Below are positions 42,574-52,559 of a stretch of 64,000 nucleotides of DNA, in pieces. Made by a program: the position numbers and the translations under genes. Below the pieces are notes generated by a model that was given only the letters and a program-made list of their open reading frames with translations, searched no databases and had not been told where the DNA came from. This DNA comes from Pelagibacteraceae bacterium (GTDB taxonomy: Bacteria > Pseudomonadota > Alphaproteobacteria > Pelagibacterales > Pelagibacteraceae): the NCBI GenBank assembly GCA_018402735.1, contig JAGYIF010000003.1, positions 62,001-126,000 of the forward strand. Direction: 5' to 3'. Positions within the stretch are counted from its first letter, which is position 1, and every line of letters begins with the position of its first letter.

Positions 42574-44180
42574 TGCGAGTTTGCTGGAGCTTTTGCTTTA
42601 TATAGTTTGTAGTCAATACTATCGATCAAGGCTTTAAAAGAGGCCTCAATAATATTTGGTGATACTCCAATCGTAAACCAACTATTTTTATTTTGATCCG
42701 TGCTTTCAATCGACACTCTTGTTACGGCATTTGTTCCTGTATTTAAAATTCTTACCTTGTAATCTATTAATCTTAAATCTCCCAAATATTCTGAATATTT
42801 GCCGATATTTGCAAGATTACTCCGGATAGCCTGATCTAGAGCATTGACCGGTCCATTACCTTGACCCTCACACACATGCTCCGTGCCATCTACTATTAAA
42901 GTAACTTTAGCAACTGAGTTTATGTTATCAGATACCTTGTCATCTTTAATTACTCTAACTTCATAGTTCTTAATTTGGATATAGTTTGGAACTTCTCCTA
43001 ATAATCTGCGAGTTAATAGTTCAAAGGAAGCATCAGCTCCATCATAAGAATATCCTGCAAATTCTCTATCTTTGACCTCATCTAATAATTTTTGAATTTT
43101 TGGGTCTTTTGCATCAATGGTAATATTTAATTTTTCCAGTCTTGAAATAATATTTGCTCTGCCTGACTGATCTGAAATGACTATTGATCTAGTATTGCCT
43201 ACCAATTCTGGATTTATATGTTCATAAGTTCTAGGATCTTTCTGCACTGCAGATACGTGTAAACCACCTTTGTGAGCAAAAGCAGAGGAGCCTACGTAAG
43301 CCGCTCTTTTATTGGATTTTCTATTTAAAATTTCATCAAGTAATCTTGAGCAATCTGTTAAATGAGATATTTGTTTATTATTTACTGAAATTTCATAGCG
43401 ACTATTAAAGTACTCTTTTAACAAAAGTGTTGGGATAATTGAAACAAGATTTGCATTACCACATCTTTCTCCCAATCCATTTAACGTTCCCTGAATGTGT
43501 CTTGCCCCCGCAACCACTGCCGCTAATGAATTTGCAACAGCATTTTCTGTATCGTTATGAGCATGTATTCCTATATTCGTACCAGGAATAATTTTTACTA
43601 TATCGGAAACGATATCTGATACTTCGTGAGGCAAAGTTCCGCCGTTAGTATCACACAACACAACCCATCTTGCCCCGTTATCATAAGCAGCTTTAATGCA
43701 GCTGATTGCATATTCTTTATTATGTTTGTATCCATCAAAAAAATGTTCTGCATCAAACATGAATTCTTTTTTATTTTTTACAAAATGTTTAGTTGTTTCT
43801 GTGATATTTTCTAAATTTTGTTGGTTAGAAATTTGCAGAGCTACATCCACATGATAATCCCAAGTTTTGCCAACAATACAAACTGATTTAGTATTTGAGT
43901 TTAATATTGCCGATAAACCAGGATCATTATCAGCACTTCGGCCATATTTTTTAGTCATACCAAATGCCACAAGTACAGAACTAGTAAGATCAGGTTGTGC
44001 ACTAAAAAAAGTGGTATCTAAAGGATTGGCTCCTGGCCAACCTCCTTCAATATAGTCTATTCCTAGTTTGGAAAGCGCCTTAGCAATTTTGTATTTATCT
44101 TCAATACTAAAATCAACACCTTGGGTCTGAGCCCCGTCTCTTAATGTTGTATCAAATAAATATATTTTTTCTTTATTCAT
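42570..44180 (-). CDS. cimA: (R)-citramalate synthase
   Basis: Condenses pyruvate with acetyl-CoA to citramalate, giving 2-oxobutanoate for isoleucine without threonine deaminase. It is 536 residues long. The N-terminal DTTLRDGAQTQGVDFSIEDK and GIDYIEGGWPGANP are typical of CimA rather than LeuA. The metal site is GIHAHNDTENAVANSL (about 208-223), and a C-terminal LeuA-type allosteric domain is present. It is the middle gene of cysS-cimA-trmJ, with overlaps at both ends. Confidence 0.9.
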   Translation of the reverse strand: MNKEKIYLFDTTLRDGAQTQGVDFSIEDKYKIAKALSKLGIDYIEGGWPGANPLDTTFFSAQPDLTSSVLVAFGMTKKYGRSADNDPGLSAILNSNTKSVCIVGKTWDYHVDVALQISNQQNLENITETTKHFVKNKKEFMFDAEHFFDGYKHNKEYAISCIKAAYDNGARWVVLCDTNGGTLPHEVSDIVSDIVKIIPGTNIGIHAHNDTENAVANSLAAVVAGARHIQGTLNGLGERCGNANLVSIIPTLLLKEYFNSRYEISVNNKQISHLTDCSRLLDEILNRKSNKRAAYVGSSAFAHKGGLHVSAVQKDPRTYEHINPELVGNTRSIVISDQSGRANIISRLEKLNITIDAKDPKIQKLLDEVKDREFAGYSYDGADASFELLTRRLLGEVPNYIQIKNYEVRVIKDDKVSDNINSVAKVTLIVDGTEHVCEGQGNGPVNALDQAIRSNLANIGKYSEYLGDLRLIDYKVRILNTGTNAVTRVSIESTDQNKNSWFTIGVSPNIIEASFKALIDSIDYKLYKAKAPANSQ

Positions 44181-45520
44181 TATTTATACTTCCAGCTAGT
44201 TTCGCCTTGATTATCTTCAATTGTAATACCTTTTGCAATTAACAAATCCCTGATTTCATCAGATCTTGAAAAATTTTTATTATCTCTAGCTACTTTTCTT
44301 TCCTGTATTAAATTTTCAATTTCTTCTGCAGTTATGGATTTGCTAGTTTTTATATTATTCCAGCTTGCAAGATTTTTATCAAATAAACCTAATAATTTAC
44401 ACGCATCAGAAAGCTGTTGTCCTGCATTCTTATTTCCATTTACCGCATCTTTATATAAGGAATGTATTTTAGAAATAAACATTGGAGTATTTAAATCGTC
44501 GGTGAGCACTTCGAGCGTGCCTAGATCTAATTTCTGATCTTGATCAGAATAAAATTCATACCATTTGTTAAGGGTTGTATATGCCGTTTCTAAATTTTTT
44601 TCATTCCAATCAAAGGGCTGTCTATAATGAGTGCTGAGCATAGCTAATCTTACTACTTGGCCATCGTATTTGTTCTTCAATTCATTAATGGTGATGAAAT
44701 TTCCCAATGATTTAGACATTTTTTCTTTATTTACGGTAACATAACCATTATGCATCCAAAAATTTGCAAGCACTTTAGTTTTGTGAGCACAAACTGATTG
44801 GGCTATTTCATTTTCGTGATGTGGAAAAATTAAATCTAAACCACCAGCATGAATATCAAATTCAGTTCCTAAATATTTTTTAGCCATCGCCGAACACTCA
44901 AGATGCCATCCTGGCCGACCCCTGCCCCATGGTGAATCCCAGCCAGGTTCTTCTGCTGACGATGGTTTCCAAAGAACAAAATCAGCTGGGTTTTTTTTAA
45001 GTCCGAAATCTCTACTCTTGCCCCAGCAACTAAATCTGTAATTTTTTTATTTGAAAGTTTTCCATAAGAATCAAATTTTGATACTTCAAAGTAAACGTGA
45101 CCTTGCACTATATACGCAAAATCAAGCTCCAATAACTTTTTAGTTAACTCTATCATTTCCTTGATATGATCTGTGGCCTTTGGTTCAACGCTTGGGGTTA
45201 AACAATTTAGAAAATTACAATCGCTATGAAAATCTTTTGTTACTTTATTAGTTAATTCATTTATAGAAATGTTATTTTTTTTTGCAGTTTCAATAATTTT
45301 ATCATCTATATCAGTAATGTTTCGTACATATTGTACAGCATCTTGACCATATATTTCTCGAAGCACTCTAAATAATACATCGAATACAATTAATGGTCTG
45401 GCATTACCAACGTGCGGATAATCATAAACAGTTGGACCGCAAACATATAAACGGACGTTATGAGCATCTAAGAGGAACGAACTTCTCTTTAACTCTCGAA
45501 ATGGTATTATACAGCTGCAT
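44180..45520 (-). pseudogene. cysS: Cysteinyl-tRNA synthetase, two frame breaks
   Basis: Class I aminoacyl-tRNA synthetase charging tRNA-Cys. The start ATG lies at 45518-45520 (MQLYNTISRVKEKFVPL). A break near 45475 leads to VCGPTVYDYPHVGNARP, the HIGH-like site with its zinc Cys. A break near 44995, at an 8-base homopolymer, leads to GRPGWHLECSAM. The KMSKS motif (EKMSKSLGN) is in the last piece. Total 1341 nt is exactly 447 codons, so the two shifts compensate. An essential gene, hence most likely intact in the cell. Its stop overlaps cimA by 1 nt. Confidence 0.88.
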
Positions 45521-45521
45521 C

Positions 45522-46260
45522 TTATTCCTCAAATTTACAAACTGGAATAGGATTCATTTTATGTAAATTAGTTTCTCTAATTTTTAAATATTGTTGATAA
45601 TTTTTTGAATTAGGATTTTCCATAGTCTCTTCTAACTCTTGATAAGACATACCTAATTGCTGCTCATCATTTCTACCATCTAGCCACAGCCCATCAGTTG
45701 GTGCCGCATCAATGATGGCTGGATTGATACCCAGTTCTCTTCCCATATCCCACACTTGTGTTTTCGTGCAGTCTGCTATTGGCGAAATATCAACTCCACC
45801 ATCGCCATATTTTGTATAAAAACCTACACCAAAATCTTCTACTTTATTACCAGTTCCAACAACAATTCCATTATTTGATCCTGCTACTTGATATAACGTT
45901 GTCATTCTTAGTCTAGCTCTACTATTTGCAAAAGCATGTTCACTAGAATTGGTTCCAGATGCTTTTTCAAACTCTGTGAAAACACTGTCTAAATTTATAT
46001 TAAGCACATGGACGTTTTTAAAATTAGCGGAGAGCCACTTGACAATGGACTTTGCTTAAGTCATCTTGTTTTTGGATCTGCCTGATTGGCATTGAAAGAG
46101 CATAAGTTTTCATTCCAGACGCCGCACAAATGGTACTAACAACTGCAGAATCTATTCCGCCAGAAACACCTACTACTAAACTATCAGGTTTTTTGGGCAT
46201 TTTAGAGCAATAGTCTAAAATCCATCCGGTTATAAATATAATTCGTTCTTTTGGGTCCAT
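45522..46260 (-). pseudogene. nadE: NAD+ synthetase, one frame break
   Basis: Final step of NAD synthesis, amidating deamido-NAD. The N-terminal piece has the PP-loop SGGIDSA at residues 33-39. A single extra base near 46040 breaks the frame; removing it gives VHCQWLSANFKNVHVLNINLD. The C-terminal piece carries ANSRARLRMTTLY, GTGNKVEDFGVGFYTKYGDG and PTDGLW. Length 739 nt is 246 codons plus one, consistent with one insertion. There is no glutaminase domain, so this is the short ammonia-dependent form. Confidence 0.88.
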
Positions 46261-46300
46261 ACTAATTTTTAACTTAAATATCTAAAAAAATCTAAGAAAA

Positions 46301-47677
46301 TTAAGACGCTTTTTGAATACTATTTTTGGCAAAATTAGAATTTTTCTTAATTTCCTCTGAAATTAAAAAAGCAAGTTCTAATGCTTGACTAGCATTTAAT
46401 CGTGGATCGCAGTGGGTATGATATCTATTGGACAAATCTTTATCTGTAATATTTTGCGCACCGCCAATACATTCCGTGACATCTTGTCCGGTCATTTCTA
46501 TATGCAAACCTCCACCAAAGGTTCCTTCGGAATGATGAACTTGAAAGAAGTTTTTAGTTTCCATTATGATGTTTTCAAAAGGTCTTGTTTTGTAACCAGT
46601 TGAAGCTTTTATGGTATTTCCATGCATAGGATCACAAGACCAAACTACGGTTCTTCCTGCTTTTTTAATAGCGCGGATTAATTTAGGAAGAAATTTTCCA
46701 ACTTGATCGTGACCAAATCTTGCTATCAAAGTTATTTTACCCGCTTCATTTTCTGGATTTAAAATTTCTGTTAATTTTACTATTTCCTCAGGATCAGAAG
46801 TTGGTCCACACTTAATTCCTAATGGATTTTTAATACCTCTGCAAAATTCAACATGTCCTCCATCTAATTGTCTAGTTCTGTCACCAATCCAAACAAAATG
46901 AGCTGAAGTATCATGATATTCTCCTGTGGTAGAATCAACACGTGTCATTGCTTCTTCGACTGGCAATAATAAAGCTTCATGACTAGTATAGAAATTAACA
47001 GTTCGTAATCTTCTATTATTTTCTGAAGTAATTCCACACGCATTCATAAATCCCAAAGCATCTGAAACTTTTTGTTCAATTTCTTTGTATTTATCTTTAG
47101 CGTTTTCTTTAACAAAAGACATATTCCACAAATGAACTTTATTTAAATCTGCAAAACCTCCTTGCGAAAAAGCTCTTAATAAATTCAAAGTCGAAGCAGC
47201 TTGCGAGTAGGATTTTAATAAACGTTCTGGATCAGGTTTTCTTCCCTCCTTATCAAAGGCCATAGAATTAATATTGTCACCTAAATAACTAGGCAGCTCA
47301 ACTCCATTTTGGACTTCAGTTGCAGCACTTCTTGGCTTTGAAAATTGACCAGCTATTCTTCCAAGTTTAACAACTGGTAGATTAGAAGATACGGTTAACA
47401 CTAAAGACATTTGTAAGAATAGTTTAAAAAAATCTCTTATATTATTGGGATGAAATTCTGCAAAACTTTCAGCGCAATCACCTCCTTGTAATAAAAATGC
47501 TTTTCCTTGACTAACTTGAGCTAAATGTTCTTTTAAAGATCTAGACTCTCCTGCAAACACTAGGGGAGGAAAATTAGAAAGTTCTTTTAAAACATTATTT
47601 AACTTTTCCTGATCCGGGTATTCAGGTATGTGCTTTACGGGCTTGCTTCTCCAGCTATTTGGCTTCCAATTAGTCAT
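46301..47677 (-). CDS. aroG: DAHP synthase, class II
   Basis: First step of the shikimate pathway: phosphoenolpyruvate plus erythrose 4-phosphate. It is about 458 residues long. Start is set at the ATG of MTNWKPNSW; a TTG two codons upstream is possible. Class II (plant/mycobacterial type) signatures: LLQGGDCAESF with the metal Cys, GRIAGQFSKPRS, GIKCGPTSDPEE, and WSCDPMHGNT. No class I enzyme is seen in the window. It probably heads the transcript aroG-nadE-cysS-cimA-trmJ. Confidence 0.93.
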   Translation of the reverse strand: MTNWKPNSWRSKPVKHIPEYPDQEKLNNVLKELSNFPPLVFAGESRSLKEHLAQVSQGKAFLLQGGDCAESFAEFHPNNIRDFFKLFLQMSLVLTVSSNLPVVKLGRIAGQFSKPRSAATEVQNGVELPSYLGDNINSMAFDKEGRKPDPERLLKSYSQAASTLNLLRAFSQGGFADLNKVHLWNMSFVKENAKDKYKEIEQKVSDALGFMNACGITSENNRRLRTVNFYTSHEALLLPVEEAMTRVDSTTGEYHDTSAHFVWIGDRTRQLDGGHVEFCRGIKNPLGIKCGPTSDPEEIVKLTEILNPENEAGKITLIARFGHDQVGKFLPKLIRAIKKAGRTVVWSCDPMHGNTIKASTGYKTRPFENIIMETKNFFQVHHSEGTFGGGLHIEMTGQDVTECIGGAQNITDKDLSNRYHTHCDPRLNASQALELAFLISEEIKKNSNFAKNSIQKAS

Positions 47678-47688
47678 ATACAACTAAC

Positions 47689-47716
47689 AGTATATAAACT
47701 TAGTTGACTCGCTCAA
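47689..47716 (-). promoter_or_regulatory. Promoter candidate for aroG
   Basis: TTGAGC (47711-47716) and TATACT (47689-47694) with a 16-bp spacer on the minus strand match 4/6 and 5/6 of the sigma-70 boxes. The spacing equals that of the rpsD and rpsL candidates. A start near 47682 would give an almost leaderless aroG message. Confidence 0.45.
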
Positions 47717-47724
47717 CAAGCAAT

Positions 47725-49545
47725 TTATTCAACCGTAACTGATTTTGCCAAATTTCTTGGTTTGTCGATGTCATAACCTTTATTTTTTGCTGCATAAAAA
47801 GCTAATAACTGCAGCGGTATGGTTAATAAAAAAGGCAACAACTCATCGGAAGTTTTTTCAACTTCAATTTTTTTCCAAACGTTATCACTACTAATTTCAT
47901 CTTTACTTTTATTGCTGATAAACAAAACTTTAGCTCCTCTAGCTATTACTTCCTGCATATTGGATAAAGTTTTTTCATAATATTTATCTCTAGGCGCAAT
48001 AATTACAACTGGCATACCAGATTCGATTAACGCTAACGGGCCATGCTTCATTTCACCGGCTGGGTAACCTTCGGCATGGACATAACATAACTCCTTTAAT
48101 TTCAAAGCTCCTTCCATTGCTATTGGATAGGAATATCCTCTTCCTAAAAACATAGAGCCTTTAGCTTCTGAAAATATATCACTAATTTCTTCCATTTCCG
48201 ATTCTGTACTTAAAGTATTCCTAATTGCTTCGGGAAGTTTTTTTAATAATTTTATCTTAGCTTCATAATCTTTTTTCTTTATATCACCTCTCAATGAAGA
48301 AATTTTCAAGATCAAAACATACAAAACCAGCATTTGTCCGAGAAATGCTTTTGTCGAGGCTACGCATATTTCTGCACCACAATGAATTGGCAAAACAAAA
48401 TTAGAATTTCTAGCTATAGAACTTTCAACTACATTAACTACACTTAAAGTTTTCATCTTATTTTTTTTACATAATTCAAGTGCTGCAAAAGTATCGGCAG
48501 TCTCCCCAGATTGAGATACAAAAATATAAATACAATTATTTTTAAATTTATTTCGCTTATAGCGAAACTCAGAGGCAATATCGATTGCAACCTCTAGTGA
48601 GGTAAGTTCTTCTATCCAATATTTGGCTACCATGCACGCATGATAAGCTGTCCCGCAACCAATAAGAACAACAGAATCAATTTTTGTTATATCCCAAGGA
48701 AAATTATAAATATTAATATCGTCTCTTAAATGATCAACATATTCATTAATACATGATTTAACAGAATTGGGTTGCTCAAAAATTTCTTTTTGCATGAAGG
48801 TTTTAAAGTCACCTTTGTCGTAATTGTCTTCCGTCTCAGACATCGTTAATATTTTTTTATTAATTTTTTTTCCTTTAGAATTGTAAAATTCTGCACTATC
48901 TTTTTTTAAAATACATATATCTCCATCATCTAGGTACGATATTTTATTAGTCATGGATTTTAGGGCATAAGAATCTGAGCCAAGATAATTTTCGTTATGA
49001 CCATAGCCAACTGCTAATGGCGAACCTCTTCTTGCCCCAACTATTAAATCTGGATTATCTTTACAAAGAATAGCTAGAGCATAACTACCATGAAGCTTTT
49101 CAAGTGTTTTTTGAACAGCGACTAATAATTTATTATTTTTTAAATTTTCCGTTAGAAGTATTGTTATAACTTCTGTGTCTGTCTGAGATTTAAATTGGTA
49201 ACCTTTTTTTTCTAATATTTTTTTTAATATTGTGGAGTTTTCAATAATACCATTATGGACAACAGATACTCTGTCTGAAGAGTGCGGATGAGCGTTGATT
49301 TCATTTGGCACTCCATGTGTGGCCCAACGTACATGGCCAATACCAACAATTCCTTTTAAAGATTTTTTAGAAACAATTTTTTCTAACTTTCCAACTCTTC
49401 CTTCGCATTTAACTTCATCAATAAATTTATCAGAAAAAGTGGCTATACCAGCAGAATCGTATCCTCGGTATTCAAGCTTCTTCAATGAGCTAATAATATT
49501 GTTAACTACCGGCTTTGAACTACTTATTCCAATAATTCCACACAT
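47725..49545 (-). CDS. glmS: Glutamine--fructose-6-phosphate aminotransferase
   Basis: Makes glucosamine 6-phosphate for peptidoglycan and LPS. It is 606 residues long. The N-terminal glutaminase has Cys2 (MCGIIGI), HVRWATHG and SHNGIIEN-like VHNGIIEN. Two SIS isomerase domains follow (GCGTAYHACMVAKYW, SQSGETADT), with the C-terminal DKPRNLAKSVTVE. It abuts glmU directly, and the pair makes UDP-GlcNAc precursors. No glmS ribozyme-like leader can fit between the two genes. Confidence 0.97.
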   Translation of the reverse strand: MCGIIGISSSKPVVNNIISSLKKLEYRGYDSAGIATFSDKFIDEVKCEGRVGKLEKIVSKKSLKGIVGIGHVRWATHGVPNEINAHPHSSDRVSVVHNGIIENSTILKKILEKKGYQFKSQTDTEVITILLTENLKNNKLLVAVQKTLEKLHGSYALAILCKDNPDLIVGARRGSPLAVGYGHNENYLGSDSYALKSMTNKISYLDDGDICILKKDSAEFYNSKGKKINKKILTMSETEDNYDKGDFKTFMQKEIFEQPNSVKSCINEYVDHLRDDINIYNFPWDITKIDSVVLIGCGTAYHACMVAKYWIEELTSLEVAIDIASEFRYKRNKFKNNCIYIFVSQSGETADTFAALELCKKNKMKTLSVVNVVESSIARNSNFVLPIHCGAEICVASTKAFLGQMLVLYVLILKISSLRGDIKKKDYEAKIKLLKKLPEAIRNTLSTESEMEEISDIFSEAKGSMFLGRGYSYPIAMEGALKLKELCYVHAEGYPAGEMKHGPLALIESGMPVVIIAPRDKYYEKTLSNMQEVIARGAKVLFISNKSKDEISSDNVWKKIEVEKTSDELLPFLLTIPLQLLAFYAAKNKGYDIDKPRNLAKSVTVE

Positions 49546-50856
49546 TTATTTCGTTCTTTTTTTTCTCATTGATAATTTCACTTTTTTTTGTTCAGATCTT
49601 GTTAATGCTAGTGTGTTATCTTGAACATTTTTAGTAATCACAGAACCTGCGCCAATCACAGAATTTGAACCAAGTGTAACCGGTGCTACTAATGATGAAT
49701 TAGAGCCAACAAATGATCCGTTTTTAATAGTTGTCTTACTTTTTTTAACTCCATCATAATTGCAGGTGATTGTTCCTGCTCCTATATTTACGTCTTGGCC
49801 CATATTGGTATCACCAATATAAGAAAGGTGATTAATCTTAGAGTTTTTATTTATCTTTGAATTTTTTATTTCGACAAAATTTCCTACTTTTGTATTGTCT
49901 TCTAAAATGGTTCCCGGTCTAATTCTTGCATAAGGACCAACAACAACTTTATTTTTAATAATACAACTTTCCAAGTGTGAAAAGGAGTGAATGACAACAT
50001 CGTTACCAATTCTAACTTTTGGGCCAATAACAACATATGGTTCAATAGTAACATTTTTTCCAAAAACGCTGTCTTTAGATAAAAAAACTGTTTCTGGAGC
50101 AACTAACCTAACTCCTCCCTTCATCGCTTTTTTTCTAAACTGATCTTGCATAATTTTTTCGGCCATTCCAAGTTCATTCATATCGTTTACACCTAAAGCT
50201 GTCTTTTCATCTTTAGCTGTTACAACCTTAATTTTATGATTATACTTTTTTGCCAATTTTACAATATCGGTAAGATAAAACTCTTTTTTAGCATTATTAT
50301 TTTTAATTTGCGAAACTAGTTGCAAAGCTTTTGAGCTGAGAGCAACAATACCAGAATTACAAGTTGTTATTTTTCTCTGCTGTGAACTAGCATCTTTAAA
50401 CTCCACTATTTCTTCAACTTGATTATTCTTTTCAATAATAATTCCATAGGAACTGTTACGCTGTGTTTGAAAGCCCATAATAACAACATCATTTATTTTT
50501 AGTTGGGATTTTATTTTTTTTAAGTCATCAATATCAATTAAAGGATTATCGCCATATAATACAAGTAGGCTAATATTTTTTGATCTATTTTTTTTCTTAA
50601 AAATTTGTACGGCATGTCCAGTTCCAAGTTGTGGTTCCTGAATTAACAATTGAATATTGGGATATTGTTTTTTTAAAACTAATAAATTTTTATTAATCAT
50701 GATTGAAATTTTTGATGGATTAAGCAATTTTGCTTTTTGAATCACATGATCAATCATGCTGCTTCCTGCTACTTTATGAAGGACTTTGGGAGTATCTGAG
50801 TTCATTCTAGTACCTTTGCCAGCGGCAAGAATGAGAATTTGAAGATTATTTGCCAT
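49546..50856 (-). CDS. glmU: Bifunctional GlmU (uridyltransferase / acetyltransferase)
   Basis: Acetylates glucosamine 1-phosphate and joins it to UTP, giving UDP-GlcNAc. It is about 436 residues long. Start is set at MANNLQILILAAGKG; an ATG five codons upstream is also possible. The N-terminal pyrophosphorylase has LAAGKGTRMNS and the QEPQLGTGHA loop. The C-terminal left-handed beta-helix hexapeptides run from about residue 245, and the acetyltransferase part has INHLSYIGD. It is divergent from gph. Confidence 0.95.
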   Translation of the reverse strand: MANNLQILILAAGKGTRMNSDTPKVLHKVAGSSMIDHVIQKAKLLNPSKISIMINKNLLVLKKQYPNIQLLIQEPQLGTGHAVQIFKKKNRSKNISLLVLYGDNPLIDIDDLKKIKSQLKINDVVIMGFQTQRNSSYGIIIEKNNQVEEIVEFKDASSQQRKITTCNSGIVALSSKALQLVSQIKNNNAKKEFYLTDIVKLAKKYNHKIKVVTAKDEKTALGVNDMNELGMAEKIMQDQFRKKAMKGGVRLVAPETVFLSKDSVFGKNVTIEPYVVIGPKVRIGNDVVIHSFSHLESCIIKNKVVVGPYARIRPGTILEDNTKVGNFVEIKNSKINKNSKINHLSYIGDTNMGQDVNIGAGTITCNYDGVKKSKTTIKNGSFVGSNSSLVAPVTLGSNSVIGAGSVITKNVQDNTLALTRSEQKKVKLSMRKKRTK

Positions 50857-50927
50857 TTTCAAGTGCTTCATATAATAATCAAAAAATTATCTTAACACAC
50901 AAATTATTGCCTACTAAAACTTTCAAA

Positions 50928-51608
50928 ATGACAAACAAAGCTATCCTTTTTGATCTTGATGGAACACTGGTGGAGACAGCTCCTGATTTAATGGCAGCTC
51001 ATAATCATGTAATGGAAAAATATGGTCATGAAAAAAAACCATTGAGCGATATTAGGTATCTAGCGGGCAGAGGTGCTGCAACTATGCTTTTGCGATCTGT
51101 TGAATCGCAAGAAGGTCGTAATAATAAAATTGATGAACAAACCCATAAAATAATGACTAAGGATTTTATAGATTATTATGCTGCTAATATTTCAAAGAAA
51201 TCTACTATTAACGAGGGAGTTATTGAATTTCTTGATTGGTGCAAAAGTAAAAAAATACAATTAGCAGTTTGTACAAATAAAATGGAGCGTCTAACTATAA
51301 AGTTATTAAAAGAAATAAAGTTATATGACTATTTTGATTATATTGCTGGTGCAGATACATTTAACTACCGAAAACCAGATCCGATGCATTTAACTTCTAT
51401 TCTTGAAATTTTAAATGTTCCAATTGAAAATTCAATAATGGTTGGAGATAGCGAGACTGATGCCGATGCTGCCAAAGCTGCTAAAATTAAATTTATATTG
51501 GTAAAAGGTGGTTATACTGAAAAAAATTACGATCAAATATTTAAAGACCACTTAATTGAAAATTTCAAAGATATTAAGCCTTTATCTCAGAAAATTTTAG
51601 GTATTTAA
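50928..51608 (+). CDS. gph: HAD-family phosphoglycolate phosphatase
   Basis: HAD hydrolase of 226 residues. Start is set at MTNKAILFDLDGTL, which places the nucleophile motif LFDLDGTL at residues 6-13; upstream codons overlap glmU. Motif II CTNKM, motif III Lys in YRKPDP and motif IV GDSETDADAA are present. The phosphoglycolate phosphatase assignment comes from overall similarity and DLMAAHNHV in the cap; substrate specificity in HAD proteins is hard to prove from sequence. Confidence 0.82.
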   Translation: MTNKAILFDLDGTLVETAPDLMAAHNHVMEKYGHEKKPLSDIRYLAGRGAATMLLRSVESQEGRNNKIDEQTHKIMTKDFIDYYAANISKKSTINEGVIEFLDWCKSKKIQLAVCTNKMERLTIKLLKEIKLYDYFDYIAGADTFNYRKPDPMHLTSILEILNVPIENSIMVGDSETDADAAKAAKIKFILVKGGYTEKNYDQIFKDHLIENFKDIKPLSQKILGI

Positions 51609-51616
51609 AAAAGTTT

Positions 51617-51645
51617 TTGGGAATCGTTAAAAAAAGATCTATAAA
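51617..51645 (+). promoter_or_regulatory. Weak promoter candidate for prpB
   Basis: TTGGGA (51617-51622) and TATAAA (51640-51645) with a 17-bp spacer precede prpB. The predicted start would fall within a few bases of the prpB ATG at 51654. Matches are 4/6 and 5/6, so this is tentative. Confidence 0.3.
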
Positions 51646-51653
51646 TATCCTCC

Positions 51654-52556
51654 ATGCATTTTGTTAAAAAACAACCCAATGAAAAAAGACAAGATTTAGT
51701 TACCAAGCTAAAATCAAAAAAATTACTAAGATTTCCTGGGGCATATAATGCGCTGGTTGCAAAACTAATTGAAGAAATTGGTTATGATGGAGTTTATGTC
51801 TCTGGTGCAGTTATGGCTAATGACCTTGCGCTGCCTGATATTGGACTTACCACTTTGCATGATATTTCAACAAAGTCTCATCAAATAGCTAGAGTGACTA
51901 ATCTTCCAACTATCATTGACATTGATACTGGATTTGGAGAAGCCATGAATGTTTCAAGAACAATTGAAACTATTGAGAGCTTGGGAATATCTGGTTGTCA
52001 TATAGAAGACCAAATGAACCCTAAAAGATGCGGTCACTTAGATAATAAAGATCTTGTATCAACAGAAGATATGGTGAAAAAAATTAAAGCCGCTGTAAAA
52101 GCTAGAAAAGATAAAAATTTTCAAATTATCGCAAGAACAGATGCTAATGCATCTGAGGGTTTAGAAAAAACTATCGCACGAGCGCAGGCTTATGTTGATG
52201 CTGGAGCTGACATTGTGTTTCCTGAAGCATTAAAAGATGAAAAAGAATTTGCAGAATTTAGAAAAAAAATAAATGTCTATTTATTATCTAATATGACCGA
52301 ATTTGGTAAATCCAAACTTTTGACAATGAAAGAGTTAGAAGATTTGGGTTACAACATAGTAATCTATCCTGTTACTACGCAAAGACTGGCATTAAAAAAT
52401 GTTGAGGATGGTTTAAGACAAATTTTTAAAGAAGGTCATCAAAATAATGTACTTGATAAAATGCAAACGAGAAAAAGACTTTATGAATTAGTCGATTACG
52501 AGAAATATGGAGAATTTGATAAATCGGTATTCAATTTTTCCACTAAAGGGACATGA
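51654..52556 (+). CDS. prpB: Methylisocitrate lyase
   Basis: Cleaves 2-methylisocitrate to pyruvate and succinate in the methylcitrate cycle of propionate breakdown. It is 300 residues long. FPGAYNALVAKLIEEIGYDGVYVSGA, PTIIDIDTGFGEA and the active-site loop MNPKRCGHLDNK (about residues 122-133) are typical of the isocitrate lyase/PEP mutase family; KRCGH is the lyase signature. It is followed 3 nt later by prpC, which supports PrpB over other family members. Confidence 0.93.
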   Translation: MHFVKKQPNEKRQDLVTKLKSKKLLRFPGAYNALVAKLIEEIGYDGVYVSGAVMANDLALPDIGLTTLHDISTKSHQIARVTNLPTIIDIDTGFGEAMNVSRTIETIESLGISGCHIEDQMNPKRCGHLDNKDLVSTEDMVKKIKAAVKARKDKNFQIIARTDANASEGLEKTIARAQAYVDAGADIVFPEALKDEKEFAEFRKKINVYLLSNMTEFGKSKLLTMKELEDLGYNIVIYPVTTQRLALKNVEDGLRQIFKEGHQNNVLDKMQTRKRLYELVDYEKYGEFDKSVFNFSTKGT

Positions 52557-52559
52557 GTA